The position numbers and the translations under genes were made by a program. This document shows, in pieces, positions 15,749 to 24,723 of a stretch of 64,000 nucleotides of DNA (position 1 is the stretch's first letter; each line of letters begins with the position of its first letter). The stretch lies in NCBI GenBank assembly GCA_002304925.1, contig DBPT01000028.1, positions 1-64,000 on the forward strand, in the 5' to 3' direction. Under the pieces are notes generated by a model. The model worked only from the letters and a program-made list of their open reading frames with translations. It ran no database searches and was not told the DNA's origin. Origin of the DNA: Prolixibacteraceae bacterium UBA1413. GTDB lineage: Bacteria; Bacteroidota; Bacteroidia; Bacteroidales; Prolixibacteraceae.

Positions 15749-17221
15749 ATGAGCACAACTATCCAGGAATTGAAACCGCAGGAGGTTTGGGGTTATTTCC
15801 ACGAGCTGACGAAAATTCCCCGTCCGTCGAATCATGAAGAGCGTATCCGCGATTATGCGGAGAATTTCGGCAAGTCACTCGGACTGGAGACTATCCGCGA
15901 TAAGTCTGGCAATATCATCATCCGCAAGCCGGCCACTCCCGGCATGGAGAACCTCAAGGGGGTGATCCTTCAGGGACACCTCGACATGGTACCCCAGAAG
16001 AACAGCGACAAAGAGCACGACTTTGAAAAAGATCCCATTGAAACCATCGTCGACGGCGAATGGGTTCGCGCCAACGGCACCACCCTGGGTGCCGACAACG
16101 GCATCGGCGTGGCTGCCGCCATGGCCATCCTCGCTTCAGGAGAGGCAGAACACGGCCCCCTCGAAGCCCTCTTCACCGCTACGGAAGAGACCGGCATGGA
16201 CGGCGCCAACGGTCTGGAAGCCGGAATTCTCCAGGGCGACATCCTTATCAATCTGGATTCCGAAGACGAAGGCGAACTCTACGTCGGTTGCGCCGGAGGC
16301 GAAGATGTGAACGTAAAATTCCAATGCAAGGAAAAGAAAACCCCGAAAGGGTACGGAGGTGTTAAACTGAGCGTCACCGGACTGAAAGGGGGCCATTCGG
16401 GGATCGACATTTCGCTTGGCCGCGGAAATGCCAACAAGATCTTTTTCCGCATCCTGACGGAAGCCGCCTGCCAGTTGGGAGTGCGCCTCTCCTCCATCGA
16501 AGGGGGGAGCCTCCGGAACGCCATCCCGCGCGAAGCTTTCGGACTCCTGGCTGTGAAGAACAAAAGAATTCCGGAATTCATCGCCCTGGTCGATGATCTC
16601 GTCGGAAAGATGAAAAATGAACTGGCTGCCACGGAACCCGGCCTGACGGTGACCATAGAACCGGTAGACACTCCCAGAAGGGTGATCAACAGAAAAGTTC
16701 AAGATAAGCTGACAAAATCGGTCATGGCTTGCCCCAACGGGGTGGCCCGCATGAGTGACACCATGCCCGGACTGGTGGAGACCTCATCGAACCTGGCCAT
16801 CGTCAAGTCCGACCCGAAAAAGAAAACTGTCAACATCGCCTGTCTGATGCGGAGTTCGGTCGACTCTGCTAAGGAAGTTTTGGGCACCCGCATGTGGTCG
16901 CTCTTCAACCTGGCAGGGGCCAAGGTGAAATTCAGCGGCGCATACCCCGGCTGGAAACCCAACCTCGACTCCCCCATCCTGAAAACCATGCAGGAAGTAT
17001 ACCGCAAAAAATACAAGAAGGTTCCGAAAATCAAAGCGATCCACGCCGGACTCGAATGCGGGATCCTTGGCGGGAAATATCCGGATTGGGATATGATATC
17101 CTTTGGTCCCACCATCCGCCATCCCCATTCCCCTGACGAAAAAGTGAACATCGCCACGGTGCAAAAATTCTATGACTTCCTCCTCGAAACGCTGAAGAAT
17201 ATTCCGGCAAAGGAAGCCTGA
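15749..17221 (+). CDS. pepD: Aminoacyl-histidine dipeptidase (M20C, PepD-like)
   Basis: The 490-residue cytosolic enzyme has the M20 motifs GHLDMVPQ near residue 76, LGADNGIGVAAAMAI near 113 and EETGMDGA near 149, giving the two-zinc site, with a dimerisation insert before the C-terminal lobe (HPHSPDEKVN near 455). The M20C subfamily (PepD, carnosinase-like) hydrolyses Xaa-His and other dipeptides. The start at 15749 (MSTTIQEL) matches the family; a TTG two codons upstream is in frame. It probably shares function with the carrier just upstream. A strong hairpin terminator follows at 17275. Confidence 0.92.
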   Translation: MSTTIQELKPQEVWGYFHELTKIPRPSNHEERIRDYAENFGKSLGLETIRDKSGNIIIRKPATPGMENLKGVILQGHLDMVPQKNSDKEHDFEKDPIETIVDGEWVRANGTTLGADNGIGVAAAMAILASGEAEHGPLEALFTATEETGMDGANGLEAGILQGDILINLDSEDEGELYVGCAGGEDVNVKFQCKEKKTPKGYGGVKLSVTGLKGGHSGIDISLGRGNANKIFFRILTEAACQLGVRLSSIEGGSLRNAIPREAFGLLAVKNKRIPEFIALVDDLVGKMKNELAATEPGLTVTIEPVDTPRRVINRKVQDKLTKSVMACPNGVARMSDTMPGLVETSSNLAIVKSDPKKKTVNIACLMRSSVDSAKEVLGTRMWSLFNLAGAKVKFSGAYPGWKPNLDSPILKTMQEVYRKKYKKVPKIKAIHAGLECGILGGKYPDWDMISFGPTIRHPHSPDEKVNIATVQKFYDFLLETLKNIPAKEA

Positions 17222-17234
17222 AAGAGATTTGGAA

Positions 17235-17260
17235 CTCCCCGCGGCAGAGCCGACGGGGAA
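17235..17260. repeat. REP-like 26-base element, copy A
   Basis: CTCCCCGC, a 10-base centre, then ACGGGGAA forms a short inverted repeat. By hand count 22 of 26 bases match 20090-20115. Both copies are followed closely by a second, longer perfect hairpin (17275-17305 and 20114-20143), so the unit may be a two-hairpin extragenic repeat. Confidence 0.5.
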
Positions 17261-17274
17261 TGCGCTCGCCAGCA

Positions 17275-17305
17275 TACAACCCTGCTGCGCTGCAGCAGGG
17301 TTGTA
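17275..17305. terminator. Bidirectional hairpin terminator between pepD and the D-serine dehydratase-like gene
   Basis: TACAACCCTGCTGC, a 3-base loop, then GCAGCAGGGTTGTA: a perfect 14-base stem placed between two convergent coding sequences. It is followed by ATTCAAT rather than a long T tract. The position and strength suggest transcription stops here from both sides. Confidence 0.7.
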
Positions 17306-17306
17306 T

Positions 17307-18488
17307 TCAATCAGATGACTTTCTGATCTTCTCAATCCTATCCCCCTCCGTAGTCAGATAGTACCCCGCCAGATCAGCCGCCAGGCAAGAATGGACGGGG
17401 ATGATCTCCAGCAGGTCGCCGGGATAGATCATCCTGATTTCATCAAAAGTACCCCTAATGATGCCGTGTTCCTGGGAGAGTCCGGCTACCCAGGTGCCGT
17501 CACTGAGGATCTTGCCGAAGATCAAATCGTTCCGGTCCTTCAACCCCATGACTGCACCGCTGAAATGGTGGTCACTGCCCCCCGCTCCGGCACTTCCCCC
17601 GGGAAGGCATACCCCTCCGTAACTCCGCTTTCCGTTGTCACCGATCATAAATTCCTTCGACAGGTGTACCGCTCCGCCATATACCACCACCTCGTTACGC
17701 ATTATCTGTTTGGAAACCACCGGACACATCACCCGTACGGCAATATCATCGATACTGCAAGCTCCCAAGGACAGCTGCATCAGGTCGTAAAAGACAAAAT
17801 TCCCCGGGCGGATTTCATCCACGCTGTCCCAGTTGTTGCATACCGAGCAGGCTGGCGTGTCGCCCAGCGAAATCTCCAGCCCGGGCCACTCCTCCCTGTA
17901 ATGATTTTTCAGAGACCTTGTTTTCAACAACACATCGGCATGCCGTACATGAATGTCATCGACCGACCGGGCGGAATAGGTCTGTCCCGAGTGGCTCAGA
18001 AATCCCCTGAAAACCAGGTTGTCGCCTTTTCGCAGCACCTCCAGCATCTGGTCGATCACCCGTGGTTTGAGGGGATCGACACCCGTCCGGTGATACCCCG
18101 TATCCGCCTCAATATAGATCCCCACGGGGGCTGACAGTTTCTTCACCAGGAAATTCATGGAAATCTCATTCTCGACCAGGAGGTTCAGGGAGATTTCCGA
18201 AGCCAGCCGGTTGATATCACCGATCTCCCGGAGATTTACCGGGAAGGCGATGGTGATGTCATTCCATCCTGCCGAAGCAAAATAACGGGCCATCGAAAGG
18301 GATGAAACGGTGATCGCGGTCACGCCGGCCTCCCGGAACCATTCGCCGACAACGGCCGACTGGTGGGTTTTAAAATGAGGGCGGAATTTCAGGTTATGGG
18401 CACGGGCTTTGGCTGCCATCCGCGCGATATTCCGGCGGCAAATGGCCCGATCGACCACAAAAGTGGGTTTGGTTACGTTAACATCCAT
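17307..18488 (-). CDS. D-serine dehydratase / D-threonine aldolase-like PLP enzyme
   Basis: The 393-residue protein is a fold-type III PLP enzyme (alanine racemase N-terminal barrel). RPHFKTHQS holds the PLP lysine at residue 40; EADTGYHRTGV and FLSHSGQTYS line the barrel; the C-terminal VHSCLAADL supplies the His-x-Cys zinc ligands typical of eukaryotic-type D-serine dehydratase (DSD1). It should deaminate D-serine to pyruvate, or cleave D-threonine if it belongs to the aldolase branch. It ends the pncB operon (5-base gap), an odd metabolic pairing. The cytoplasmic location is inferred from the absence of a signal. Confidence 0.82.
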   Translation of the reverse strand: MDVNVTKPTFVVDRAICRRNIARMAAKARAHNLKFRPHFKTHQSAVVGEWFREAGVTAITVSSLSMARYFASAGWNDITIAFPVNLREIGDINRLASEISLNLLVENEISMNFLVKKLSAPVGIYIEADTGYHRTGVDPLKPRVIDQMLEVLRKGDNLVFRGFLSHSGQTYSARSVDDIHVRHADVLLKTRSLKNHYREEWPGLEISLGDTPACSVCNNWDSVDEIRPGNFVFYDLMQLSLGACSIDDIAVRVMCPVVSKQIMRNEVVVYGGAVHLSKEFMIGDNGKRSYGGVCLPGGSAGAGGSDHHFSGAVMGLKDRNDLIFGKILSDGTWVAGLSQEHGIIRGTFDEIRMIYPGDLLEIIPVHSCLAADLAGYYLTTEGDRIEKIRKSSD

Positions 18489-18493
18489 AAAAA

Positions 18494-19918
18494 TCAGGTT
18501 TTTGGTTTGTTCTTCAAGATGAGTCTGTTCCGCAATTCGAGGAGTTTCCCGGAAATGCCCACTTTGTAAATGTGAGGACTCACAAACCGTTGGTGTTCTG
18601 TGGGCAGAAGCGCCAGCCTTTCCCTGAGGTAGCCGTTGATCTCCGCCGGCGTCTTGTCTTCCAGCAGGGTTTGCCCTTCCGCATAGACCGGCCTTAACAG
18701 ATGCTCACATTTCAACCCCGTCACGTCGGTTCTCTTCTCAGGAAATTTGGGATGAAAGAGGAGCATGTGATCCGTAGAAGTTTCCTCGTCGAGGAATATT
18801 CCGTCGCGGAAAAAGAACCCCTCGGCATCGTAAAAGCGGATCAGTGATTTCACACCGGGAAGGGTCAGTTTTTCCACATTTTCCGATATTTTCATCCGGG
18901 GAAAACCATTTACGGCCGACATTTTGTAGACTCCGTCGAGGGCAGCATCGGGTGTTGCGGAAACCAGTTCGGTACCTACGCCGAAAGAATCGATGGGAGC
19001 CTGCTGTTCGTTGATGAGACTACGGATCACCTGCTCATTCAACTGATTGGAAACCACAATTTTAACATACGACAATCCCGCAGCATCGAGCATCTCCCGG
19101 GCTTTTTTGCTGAGGTAGGCCAGGTCTCCGCTGTCGAGCCTGATTCCGTAAAGCCGTTCTCCCCGCAATTCCATAGTCTTTGCGGTTTCAATGGCATTGG
19201 GGATCCCCGAGCGGAGGGTATCGTAGGTATCCGCCAGAAGTATGGTTTTGTTGCCATGAACTTCGGCATAAACCTGGAAAGCCTCCTGTTCCGAATCAAA
19301 ACTCTGGATCCACGAGTGGGCCTGCGTGCCTGAAACAGGAATCCCGTAAACCAAGGCAGCCAAAACATTGGAGGTGGAGTCGGCTCCGCCGATGACAGCG
19401 GCACGGGAAGCCATCATGGCTCCGAGACCTTGTGCCCTCCGCAAACCAAATTCCGAAAAATGACGCGGTCCTGCCGCCTGCCGGATCCGCAAAGCCTTGG
19501 TTGCCACCAGGGATTCGAAATTGAGCACATTGAGGAGCAGGGACTCCACTAACTGGGTTTCGATCAGCGAACCCTCCACACGCACCGTAGGTTCCCCGGG
19601 GAAAACCACTTCCCCCTCTTTAACACTGTAAATAATCCCCCGGAAACGGAAATCCGCCAGGAAAGCGAGAAAGTCCCCAGGATACCCCAACGAGCAGAGA
19701 TAATTCAGTTCCTCCCCGCTGAAACGGAAACGATCCAGCATCTTCAGAAGATCGCGCAGTCCGGCAAAAACGGTAAACCCGTTCTGAAAGGGATTGGTAC
19801 GAAAAAAATAGTCGAAGACCGCCGTCTCCTGCTGCCTTCCTTCCCGGAAATAGCCGTAGGCCATGGTCAGCTCATAATAATCGGCATACAAACCTGTGGT
19901 GTCAGGAAAATAATTCAT
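18494..19918 (-). CDS. pncB: Nicotinate phosphoribosyltransferase
   Basis: The 474-residue protein opens with GLYADYYELTMAYGYF and contains the SGDLAYLSKKAREMLD segment that binds phosphoribosyl substrate, with the family core FSEFGLRRAQG near residue 155. It makes nicotinate mononucleotide from nicotinate and PRPP, the entry step of the Preiss-Handler NAD salvage path. Its length is normal for the family. It is the first gene of a two-gene unit with the D-serine dehydratase-like enzyme. The nnr repair gene also acts on nicotinamide nucleotides but lies 6 kb away. Confidence 0.93.
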   Translation of the reverse strand: MNYFPDTTGLYADYYELTMAYGYFREGRQQETAVFDYFFRTNPFQNGFTVFAGLRDLLKMLDRFRFSGEELNYLCSLGYPGDFLAFLADFRFRGIIYSVKEGEVVFPGEPTVRVEGSLIETQLVESLLLNVLNFESLVATKALRIRQAAGPRHFSEFGLRRAQGLGAMMASRAAVIGGADSTSNVLAALVYGIPVSGTQAHSWIQSFDSEQEAFQVYAEVHGNKTILLADTYDTLRSGIPNAIETAKTMELRGERLYGIRLDSGDLAYLSKKAREMLDAAGLSYVKIVVSNQLNEQVIRSLINEQQAPIDSFGVGTELVSATPDAALDGVYKMSAVNGFPRMKISENVEKLTLPGVKSLIRFYDAEGFFFRDGIFLDEETSTDHMLLFHPKFPEKRTDVTGLKCEHLLRPVYAEGQTLLEDKTPAEINGYLRERLALLPTEHQRFVSPHIYKVGISGKLLELRNRLILKNKPKT

Positions 19919-20399
19919 AACCGTCTTTCTTGTTGTTTACGCATAACCGCCTGTCGCCGCAGCTATTCCTTGACCGCCTCCTGTTGCTGTCAAATCCCAG
20001 CTGTTTTGACTGCTAAATATAGACAAAAAAGCGGCTCATGCCCCCTGTTCCAAAAGTCAATGACGGTGATATCCCGGAGAACCTGATTCCTCCCCGCTAC
20101 AGATCGGACGGGGAAACTCATCCCGCCAAACCGGGATGAGTTTGACAGGTTTCATCACCGAATCAGCAATAAGCAGAGACCAGGCATTAATGCTTACCTG
20201 GCACAAAGGACGGATGTAGTCAATGCGCTCACCGCAATTCGTGATCAAACACATGAATCCTTTCCCCGGAGAATTGCTATATTAGCAACATCATTCCGGG
20301 GCGTTGCATAACAGTATAAACATTTAATAAAGTGTTTCGCTGAAAGCACAAGACAGAAGACTGGAATTGATCCATTTCACAAATAAAAGCGTGGTACGG
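19919..20399. other. Long intergenic region with REP-like element and hairpins, no gene recognised
   Basis: This 480-base spacer separates divergent pncB and the SDR gene. It holds the second copy of the REP-like element (20090-20115), a perfect 12-base-pair hairpin (20114-20143), and a partly palindromic stretch CCAGGCATTAATGC near 20181. A 65-codon minus-strand frame (20057-20254) crosses these hairpins and resembles nothing recognised. The last 100 bases are AT-rich and probably carry the SDR promoter. Confidence 0.6.
20090..20143. repeat. REP-like element, copy B, with perfect 12-bp hairpin
   Basis: Bases 20090-20115 match copy A at 17235. The adjoining hairpin is AAACTCATCCCG, loop CCAAAC, then CGGGATGAGTTT. 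There is no T tract, and the site lies upstream of divergent genes, so simple termination is less likely than for copy A. Confidence 0.5.
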
Positions 20400-21455
20400 A
20401 TGCAAAGCGACGACAAAGTAGTTGTGACCGGCGGGTCGGGATACCTGGCTTCCTGGATCGTAAAGCTGCTCCTCGAAGATGGGTATGCTGTCAACACCAC
20501 TGTGAGGCATAAGTCAGACAACGCGAAATTCGGCCATCTCACAAAAATGGCGGATGATCATCCTGAAAAGCTGGCATTTTTTGAAGCCGATCTAGAGAAG
20601 GAAGGTTCCTTCGACGAAGCCGTCCGTGGTTGTGCGGTGGTGATCCATACCGCTTCGCCATTTAAAATATCGGGAATCAGGGATCCTGAAAACGAGTTGA
20701 TCAAACCGGCGGTGGCAGGTGTCCGGAATATTTTCGCAAGTATCAAGAAAACGGGCACCATACGGAGGGTTGTTCTGACCTCCAGCATTGCCGCCATTTA
20801 CGGGGATGCCATTGAGTCAGCATCGGTCGAAGGGGGTATCTTTACGGACAATCACTGGAATGAAACGTCCTCCCCGGAGAATATGCCTTACAGTTACAGC
20901 AAAACCCTGGCTGAGAAGGAGGCTATGAAGCTGACCGGGGAAATTCCGGGATTGGAGCTGGCGGTAATCAATCCCGGACTGATTCTTGGCCCTTCCCTGT
21001 CGCGGCGCACCGATGCCACCAGCGTTCAACTGATGCGGCAGCTCACGTCGGGGTTGTTCCGGCTGGGGGTTCCCCGGGGTACCCAGGCGATCGTCGATGT
21101 CCGGGATGCTGCCCGGGCCCATGTGAAAGCCGCCACCACCGCTCATGCAAACGGCCGTTTTATCGCCGCACCCCATAGCCGTGATTTTCTGGAAATCGCC
21201 AGAACCATCAGAAGCAAAAACCCCTCCCTACCCCTCCCCACCGGCTACCTGCCTACCTGGGCCTTCTACATCATAGGGCCCCTGGCAGGTTATTCCCCCG
21301 GCTTTATCCGGAAGAATTTCGGCTACGACCTGCGGTTTGACAATTCCCGGATCCAACAGGAACTGGACATGGAATTCCGTCCCTGGCAGGAAACGGTTCT
21401 CGATCATGTCGCCCAACTGAGGAAGGACGATCTTTTGCGCCGGGCCGGAAAATAA
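20400..21455 (+). CDS. Extended SDR oxidoreductase, dihydroflavonol reductase-like
   Basis: The 351-residue protein starts the Rossmann fold at VVVTGGSGYLASWIVKLL (about residues 8-25). The catalytic Ser is in LTSSIAAIYG and the YxxxK motif in YSYSKTLAEKEAM. The overall plan (HTASPF segment, substrate-loop INPGLILGP) matches the dihydroflavonol 4-reductase/cinnamoyl-CoA reductase group of extended SDRs, which reduce aldehydes or ketones with NADPH; bacterial members are poorly characterised. The ATG at 20400 is preferred over an in-frame TTG at 20367. It is followed after 39 bases by a small membrane protein gene. Confidence 0.8.
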   Translation: MQSDDKVVVTGGSGYLASWIVKLLLEDGYAVNTTVRHKSDNAKFGHLTKMADDHPEKLAFFEADLEKEGSFDEAVRGCAVVIHTASPFKISGIRDPENELIKPAVAGVRNIFASIKKTGTIRRVVLTSSIAAIYGDAIESASVEGGIFTDNHWNETSSPENMPYSYSKTLAEKEAMKLTGEIPGLELAVINPGLILGPSLSRRTDATSVQLMRQLTSGLFRLGVPRGTQAIVDVRDAARAHVKAATTAHANGRFIAAPHSRDFLEIARTIRSKNPSLPLPTGYLPTWAFYIIGPLAGYSPGFIRKNFGYDLRFDNSRIQQELDMEFRPWQETVLDHVAQLRKDDLLRRAGK

Positions 21456-21494
21456 GATTAAGATTAATGACGAACTGTTAATAGCTAAAACACC

Positions 21495-21950
21495 ATGGAG
21501 ACAGCCAACTTGTACTCTGTTTTTTTGAGCATCCATCATTACCTCAGTTGGGGAGTAGTCCTTGTTCTCATCCTGGCAGCCGGAAAAGCATGGAAAAGTC
21601 TCCTCTTCAAAAACAGATGGACCAGTACTGACACTATCCTGGCTTCCCTGTTGACGGTGGGGGCAGACCTGCAACTGTTACTGGGAATTGTGCTCTATGC
21701 AGCCCTGAGTCCGGTCACCCGTCAGGCCTTCAACAACTTTGGCGCTGCCATAGCAGATCCCGGCATCAGGTTTTTTGCCGTGGAACATATCGCGATGATG
21801 GTGGTTGCCGTGATCATTCTTTACATTGTAAAGTCCCGGGTCAGAAAGGCCCAGTTCAACGCCCGCAAACACCGGATGAGCGCCATCTGGTACACCGTTG
21901 CTCTCGCCCTGGTCCTCTTCAGCATCCCCTGGGGCCGGATTTTCTCCTGA
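21495..21950 (+). CDS. Four-helix membrane protein, possible b-type cytochrome-like
   Basis: The 151-residue protein has four hydrophobic segments (about residues 8-28, 45-72, 92-112 and 128-148). Histidines at 13-14 (IHHYLSWG) and near 96 (VEHIAMM) lie at membrane edges, as would suit haem ligands. Bacteroidota genomes contain many proteins of this size and pattern, ending in an IPWG motif, that are labelled cytochrome b-like or hypothetical; haem binding has not been shown to my knowledge. It follows the SDR gene and may be co-transcribed, although a short AAGATTAAGATTAATGAC repeat tract separates them. Confidence 0.6.
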   Translation: METANLYSVFLSIHHYLSWGVVLVLILAAGKAWKSLLFKNRWTSTDTILASLLTVGADLQLLLGIVLYAALSPVTRQAFNNFGAAIADPGIRFFAVEHIAMMVVAVIILYIVKSRVRKAQFNARKHRMSAIWYTVALALVLFSIPWGRIFS

Positions 21951-22034
21951 TGGAAAGCAAAAATACCCTTACCTGAAGTACCGAAACCCGCTTGTTAGGC
22001 TGTATCGCCTCAAGGATACAAGGCAAGAATACCC

Positions 22035-24686
22035 TTACCTAAAGTGGTCTGCGGCAGCCAGAGCCAGAAACATGAAGTTGGTGGCGCCGCCGCCCATCAC
22101 ATATTCTGTCTGTTGCCAGAAGAAAGGCCATTCCTTCAGCTCAGGGAAGTCAGGCCGAATGATTCCGGTGCCCGATACCGATCCCCCGGGAATGAACGAC
22201 CAGTCGGCCCGGTTTACCCCGTAAGCCACAGTAACCGACCGGCTTCCCACCCCTGACACAAAGGAAGAGGTGTTCTCCCCGGGGTGGTTCCCCAGAATGA
22301 AATTAAGGGCGTTGAGCATGACCCCCCCGTCAAAAATTTCCGGGAAATATTTCTTCAGGAAATACTGGCGTACGCCGAAACTCTGGATATTCCAGCCGTC
22401 GCCCCAGATATGGGGTCTGTAGGGTACACCAAAGGGGTTCTCCCTCTGCAGTTGCTCCACCTGTTCGTGATAAGCGCGTGCTGCTTTCCGGACCAGGGCT
22501 TCCAGCGCCGGATCCCCCAATTGCGACATCACCCGACCCATATGAGCCGTCACATCGCTGTCTCTGAGCAGCTGTTCCGAGAGGAGACCAGCGATTTCCC
22601 TCCTGTATTTTGCCGCTCCCGTAGCCAGCAGAAGCTCTGCCGAGGCCTTCACCCTTCCGGAATAAAGCCGCGGATTGGCGGCATTGGCGGGGTCCTGACC
22701 GGCTGCCCGATCCGCCACGATGCCCGGCGACGCTCCGGCACTTCCGCTTCTGCGGGCACCCCGTCGTGAAGCTTCATTTCCGGCGGCACCAGCGGCGCTC
22801 CTGAGCACGGCATCGCTTCCCGGCTCCCCGCCGATCACGGCGGCGTATAGCTCTTCGGCAGCCTTCAGGGCTCGCACCGACAAGCCGTCCTCATACCCTT
22901 TCATCACCCGGGAGGCCGCCGCCAGGGCACGCACCACCTCCAGCTCCCTTCCGGGATTCACCTCCGTGAAGACCCACCGGTCATCGCTCTTCCACGATTC
23001 GGAGCCCGTCTTCTCCCCCTCCTTCAACAGCGGGCTGTACTTCAGTCCGTCGGTCATCGCGGCCCCGTCACCCAGCATCACATACTGCCTCAGGTGGTTG
23101 CAGATGATGCCCCGGTAAAGGCGCCCCAGGGACTCATAGCCCCCCAGGATGGTGAGCAGTCCGTGCTCAATTTGCTGGAGGATATCATCCTTTCCGTCCG
23201 GGCGGTGGATCTCCACGACCTTCTCCCGCTGGTCCACGGTAGTCTGGTCCCACGCCGGCCTGAACTGTTCAAAGGCCATGGTGAGCACCCACACTGTGCC
23301 GGCCTGCGACTCCACGCGCAGGTCATAATCGCCGGCATCGTGCCATCCTCCCGCGTTGAGCCCTGGCACCTGGTCGTAAGGCTTGAATTTCGTCAGGGTT
23401 GACGGGCCCTGGATATAACCGTCAAAATGATTCGTATCGACAGGCGCCATCAGGGCGTCGTCCATATGGCAGCGGTCATGCCACACCCGGTACCCTTCGT
23501 TGATGCGCATGTGGCACATCTGCACCGGCAGAAAATATTCCAGGGTCGGCTGCCACACATCCTTATCATAAATCCCTTTCCCGATGCGGAAGGGCTCGGT
23601 CAGCCGGTTCCCGTATTTCACACGGTAGACCCCTTCGGCCTTCACCCCGGAAAAGTCCATCCGGAAATAGTTAAAACGCAGATATTTACCCCATTTCTCC
23701 GGAATCTCCTCCTTCACCGTCACCTGGTCACCCGAGGGCTCATAGCGGATCAGGGCCAGGGGAATGGGCTCCTCCGCCGAGCCGTCAATCTCAAGGATCG
23801 CCATTTTCTCCTGCTCGGGGTGGTACCCCACCTGGCTCACATGCACCACGGGATCGGAGAGGAAGTTGGGCAGGACATGGGCGTCGACCAGCCACTCGAT
23901 GGCCCCTTTTATTTTTCCGGGGGTGACCAGCGAACGGACCACATACCAGCCGTTGTTGTGATAAAAGCGGCCGTCAAGGAGTTGCAACGGTTCCCCGAAA
24001 CTGGAAATGTGCATCAGTTGGTGGGGCTCCTCCGGGGCGATGGTCAGCTTTTTACCCGTGGCCATGGGCGCCGCCTGCCAGTCCCCGTTGAGGTCCTTTT
24101 CCACGGGTCCGTTGGGCTGGCGGTTGAACAATCCGTGGGCCTCATCGAGGTACCAGCTCTTACCGAACAGCAATCCCGGGAAAAGCTCCATATTAAATCC
24201 CACCTGCTTCTCCCATTCCGCAGGAAGGGGCTGGTCCAGGTCCACGAAAATCCTGAATTTCTTCCCCTCAGCAACCACCCGCACGCTATAGACGAACGAA
24301 AGGTCGGGATAGATGACAGGGTTGAATCCCTTCCTGTTGATGGCCGAGTCGGGGTACCAGCAGCGGACGGTAATTTCGCGGTCCGACACCTCCGTGCGTT
24401 TCCCCACCTTGGGAATGGGCTGCCATTGCCCGGGGGTCGGCTCCAGCCTTAGGTCCCCGTTGGTAGCCACCCGCGTGCCGTTCTGGATGATCCCCACACC
24501 CCCCTGGTGACCCTCGGGGTAAATATCAAAGAAGACCATCACGTTGAGTCCAGGCATTTCAAAATAGCCGTGAGCGTTGACTTTCAACTGCGGTGTGACT
24601 TCCGATCCCCCGGATCTTTCAATCAGGCCCTGAGCTCCGCTGAACAGCGGGATGAGGAACAGCAAAACATGGAGAATTTGTTTCAT
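22035..24686 (-). CDS. GH9-family glucanase, exported
   Basis: The 883-residue protein has a signal peptide (1-19), a large N-terminal beta-rich region (about 20-270), a CelD_N Ig-like domain (about 278-375, starting VHVSQVGYHPEQEKMAIL) and a GH9 barrel from about 385. GGWHDAGDYDLR near 443-454 carries the catalytic base; the acid is probably Glu in QQTEYVMGGG near 860. GH9 enzymes are inverting endo- or exo-beta-glucanases. An Ala/Arg/Gly-rich insertion (about 625-680, coded at 22650-22810) interrupts the barrel and is not typical. There is no carbohydrate-binding module or type IX sorting tail. It sits 37 bases after the acyl-CoA ligase on the same strand. The last bases share a 13-base direct repeat (AATACCCTTACCT) with 21962-21974. 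Confidence 0.85.
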   Translation of the reverse strand: MKQILHVLLFLIPLFSGAQGLIERSGGSEVTPQLKVNAHGYFEMPGLNVMVFFDIYPEGHQGGVGIIQNGTRVATNGDLRLEPTPGQWQPIPKVGKRTEVSDREITVRCWYPDSAINRKGFNPVIYPDLSFVYSVRVVAEGKKFRIFVDLDQPLPAEWEKQVGFNMELFPGLLFGKSWYLDEAHGLFNRQPNGPVEKDLNGDWQAAPMATGKKLTIAPEEPHQLMHISSFGEPLQLLDGRFYHNNGWYVVRSLVTPGKIKGAIEWLVDAHVLPNFLSDPVVHVSQVGYHPEQEKMAILEIDGSAEEPIPLALIRYEPSGDQVTVKEEIPEKWGKYLRFNYFRMDFSGVKAEGVYRVKYGNRLTEPFRIGKGIYDKDVWQPTLEYFLPVQMCHMRINEGYRVWHDRCHMDDALMAPVDTNHFDGYIQGPSTLTKFKPYDQVPGLNAGGWHDAGDYDLRVESQAGTVWVLTMAFEQFRPAWDQTTVDQREKVVEIHRPDGKDDILQQIEHGLLTILGGYESLGRLYRGIICNHLRQYVMLGDGAAMTDGLKYSPLLKEGEKTGSESWKSDDRWVFTEVNPGRELEVVRALAAASRVMKGYEDGLSVRALKAAEELYAAVIGGEPGSDAVLRSAAGAAGNEASRRGARRSGSAGASPGIVADRAAGQDPANAANPRLYSGRVKASAELLLATGAAKYRREIAGLLSEQLLRDSDVTAHMGRVMSQLGDPALEALVRKAARAYHEQVEQLQRENPFGVPYRPHIWGDGWNIQSFGVRQYFLKKYFPEIFDGGVMLNALNFILGNHPGENTSSFVSGVGSRSVTVAYGVNRADWSFIPGGSVSGTGIIRPDFPELKEWPFFWQQTEYVMGGGATNFMFLALAAADHFR

Positions 24687-24723
24687 AGTGAAGTCTTTTC
24701 TTTGGTTCTACCTTTTGGTTCGG

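Noticed and set aside
20057..20254. 65-codon minus-strand ORF in the pncB/SDR spacer
   Set aside because: It crosses two hairpins of a REP-like element and matches nothing known.
23427..24452. 341-codon plus-strand ORF opposite the GH9 gene
   Set aside because: Antisense shadow without start signals or domain.
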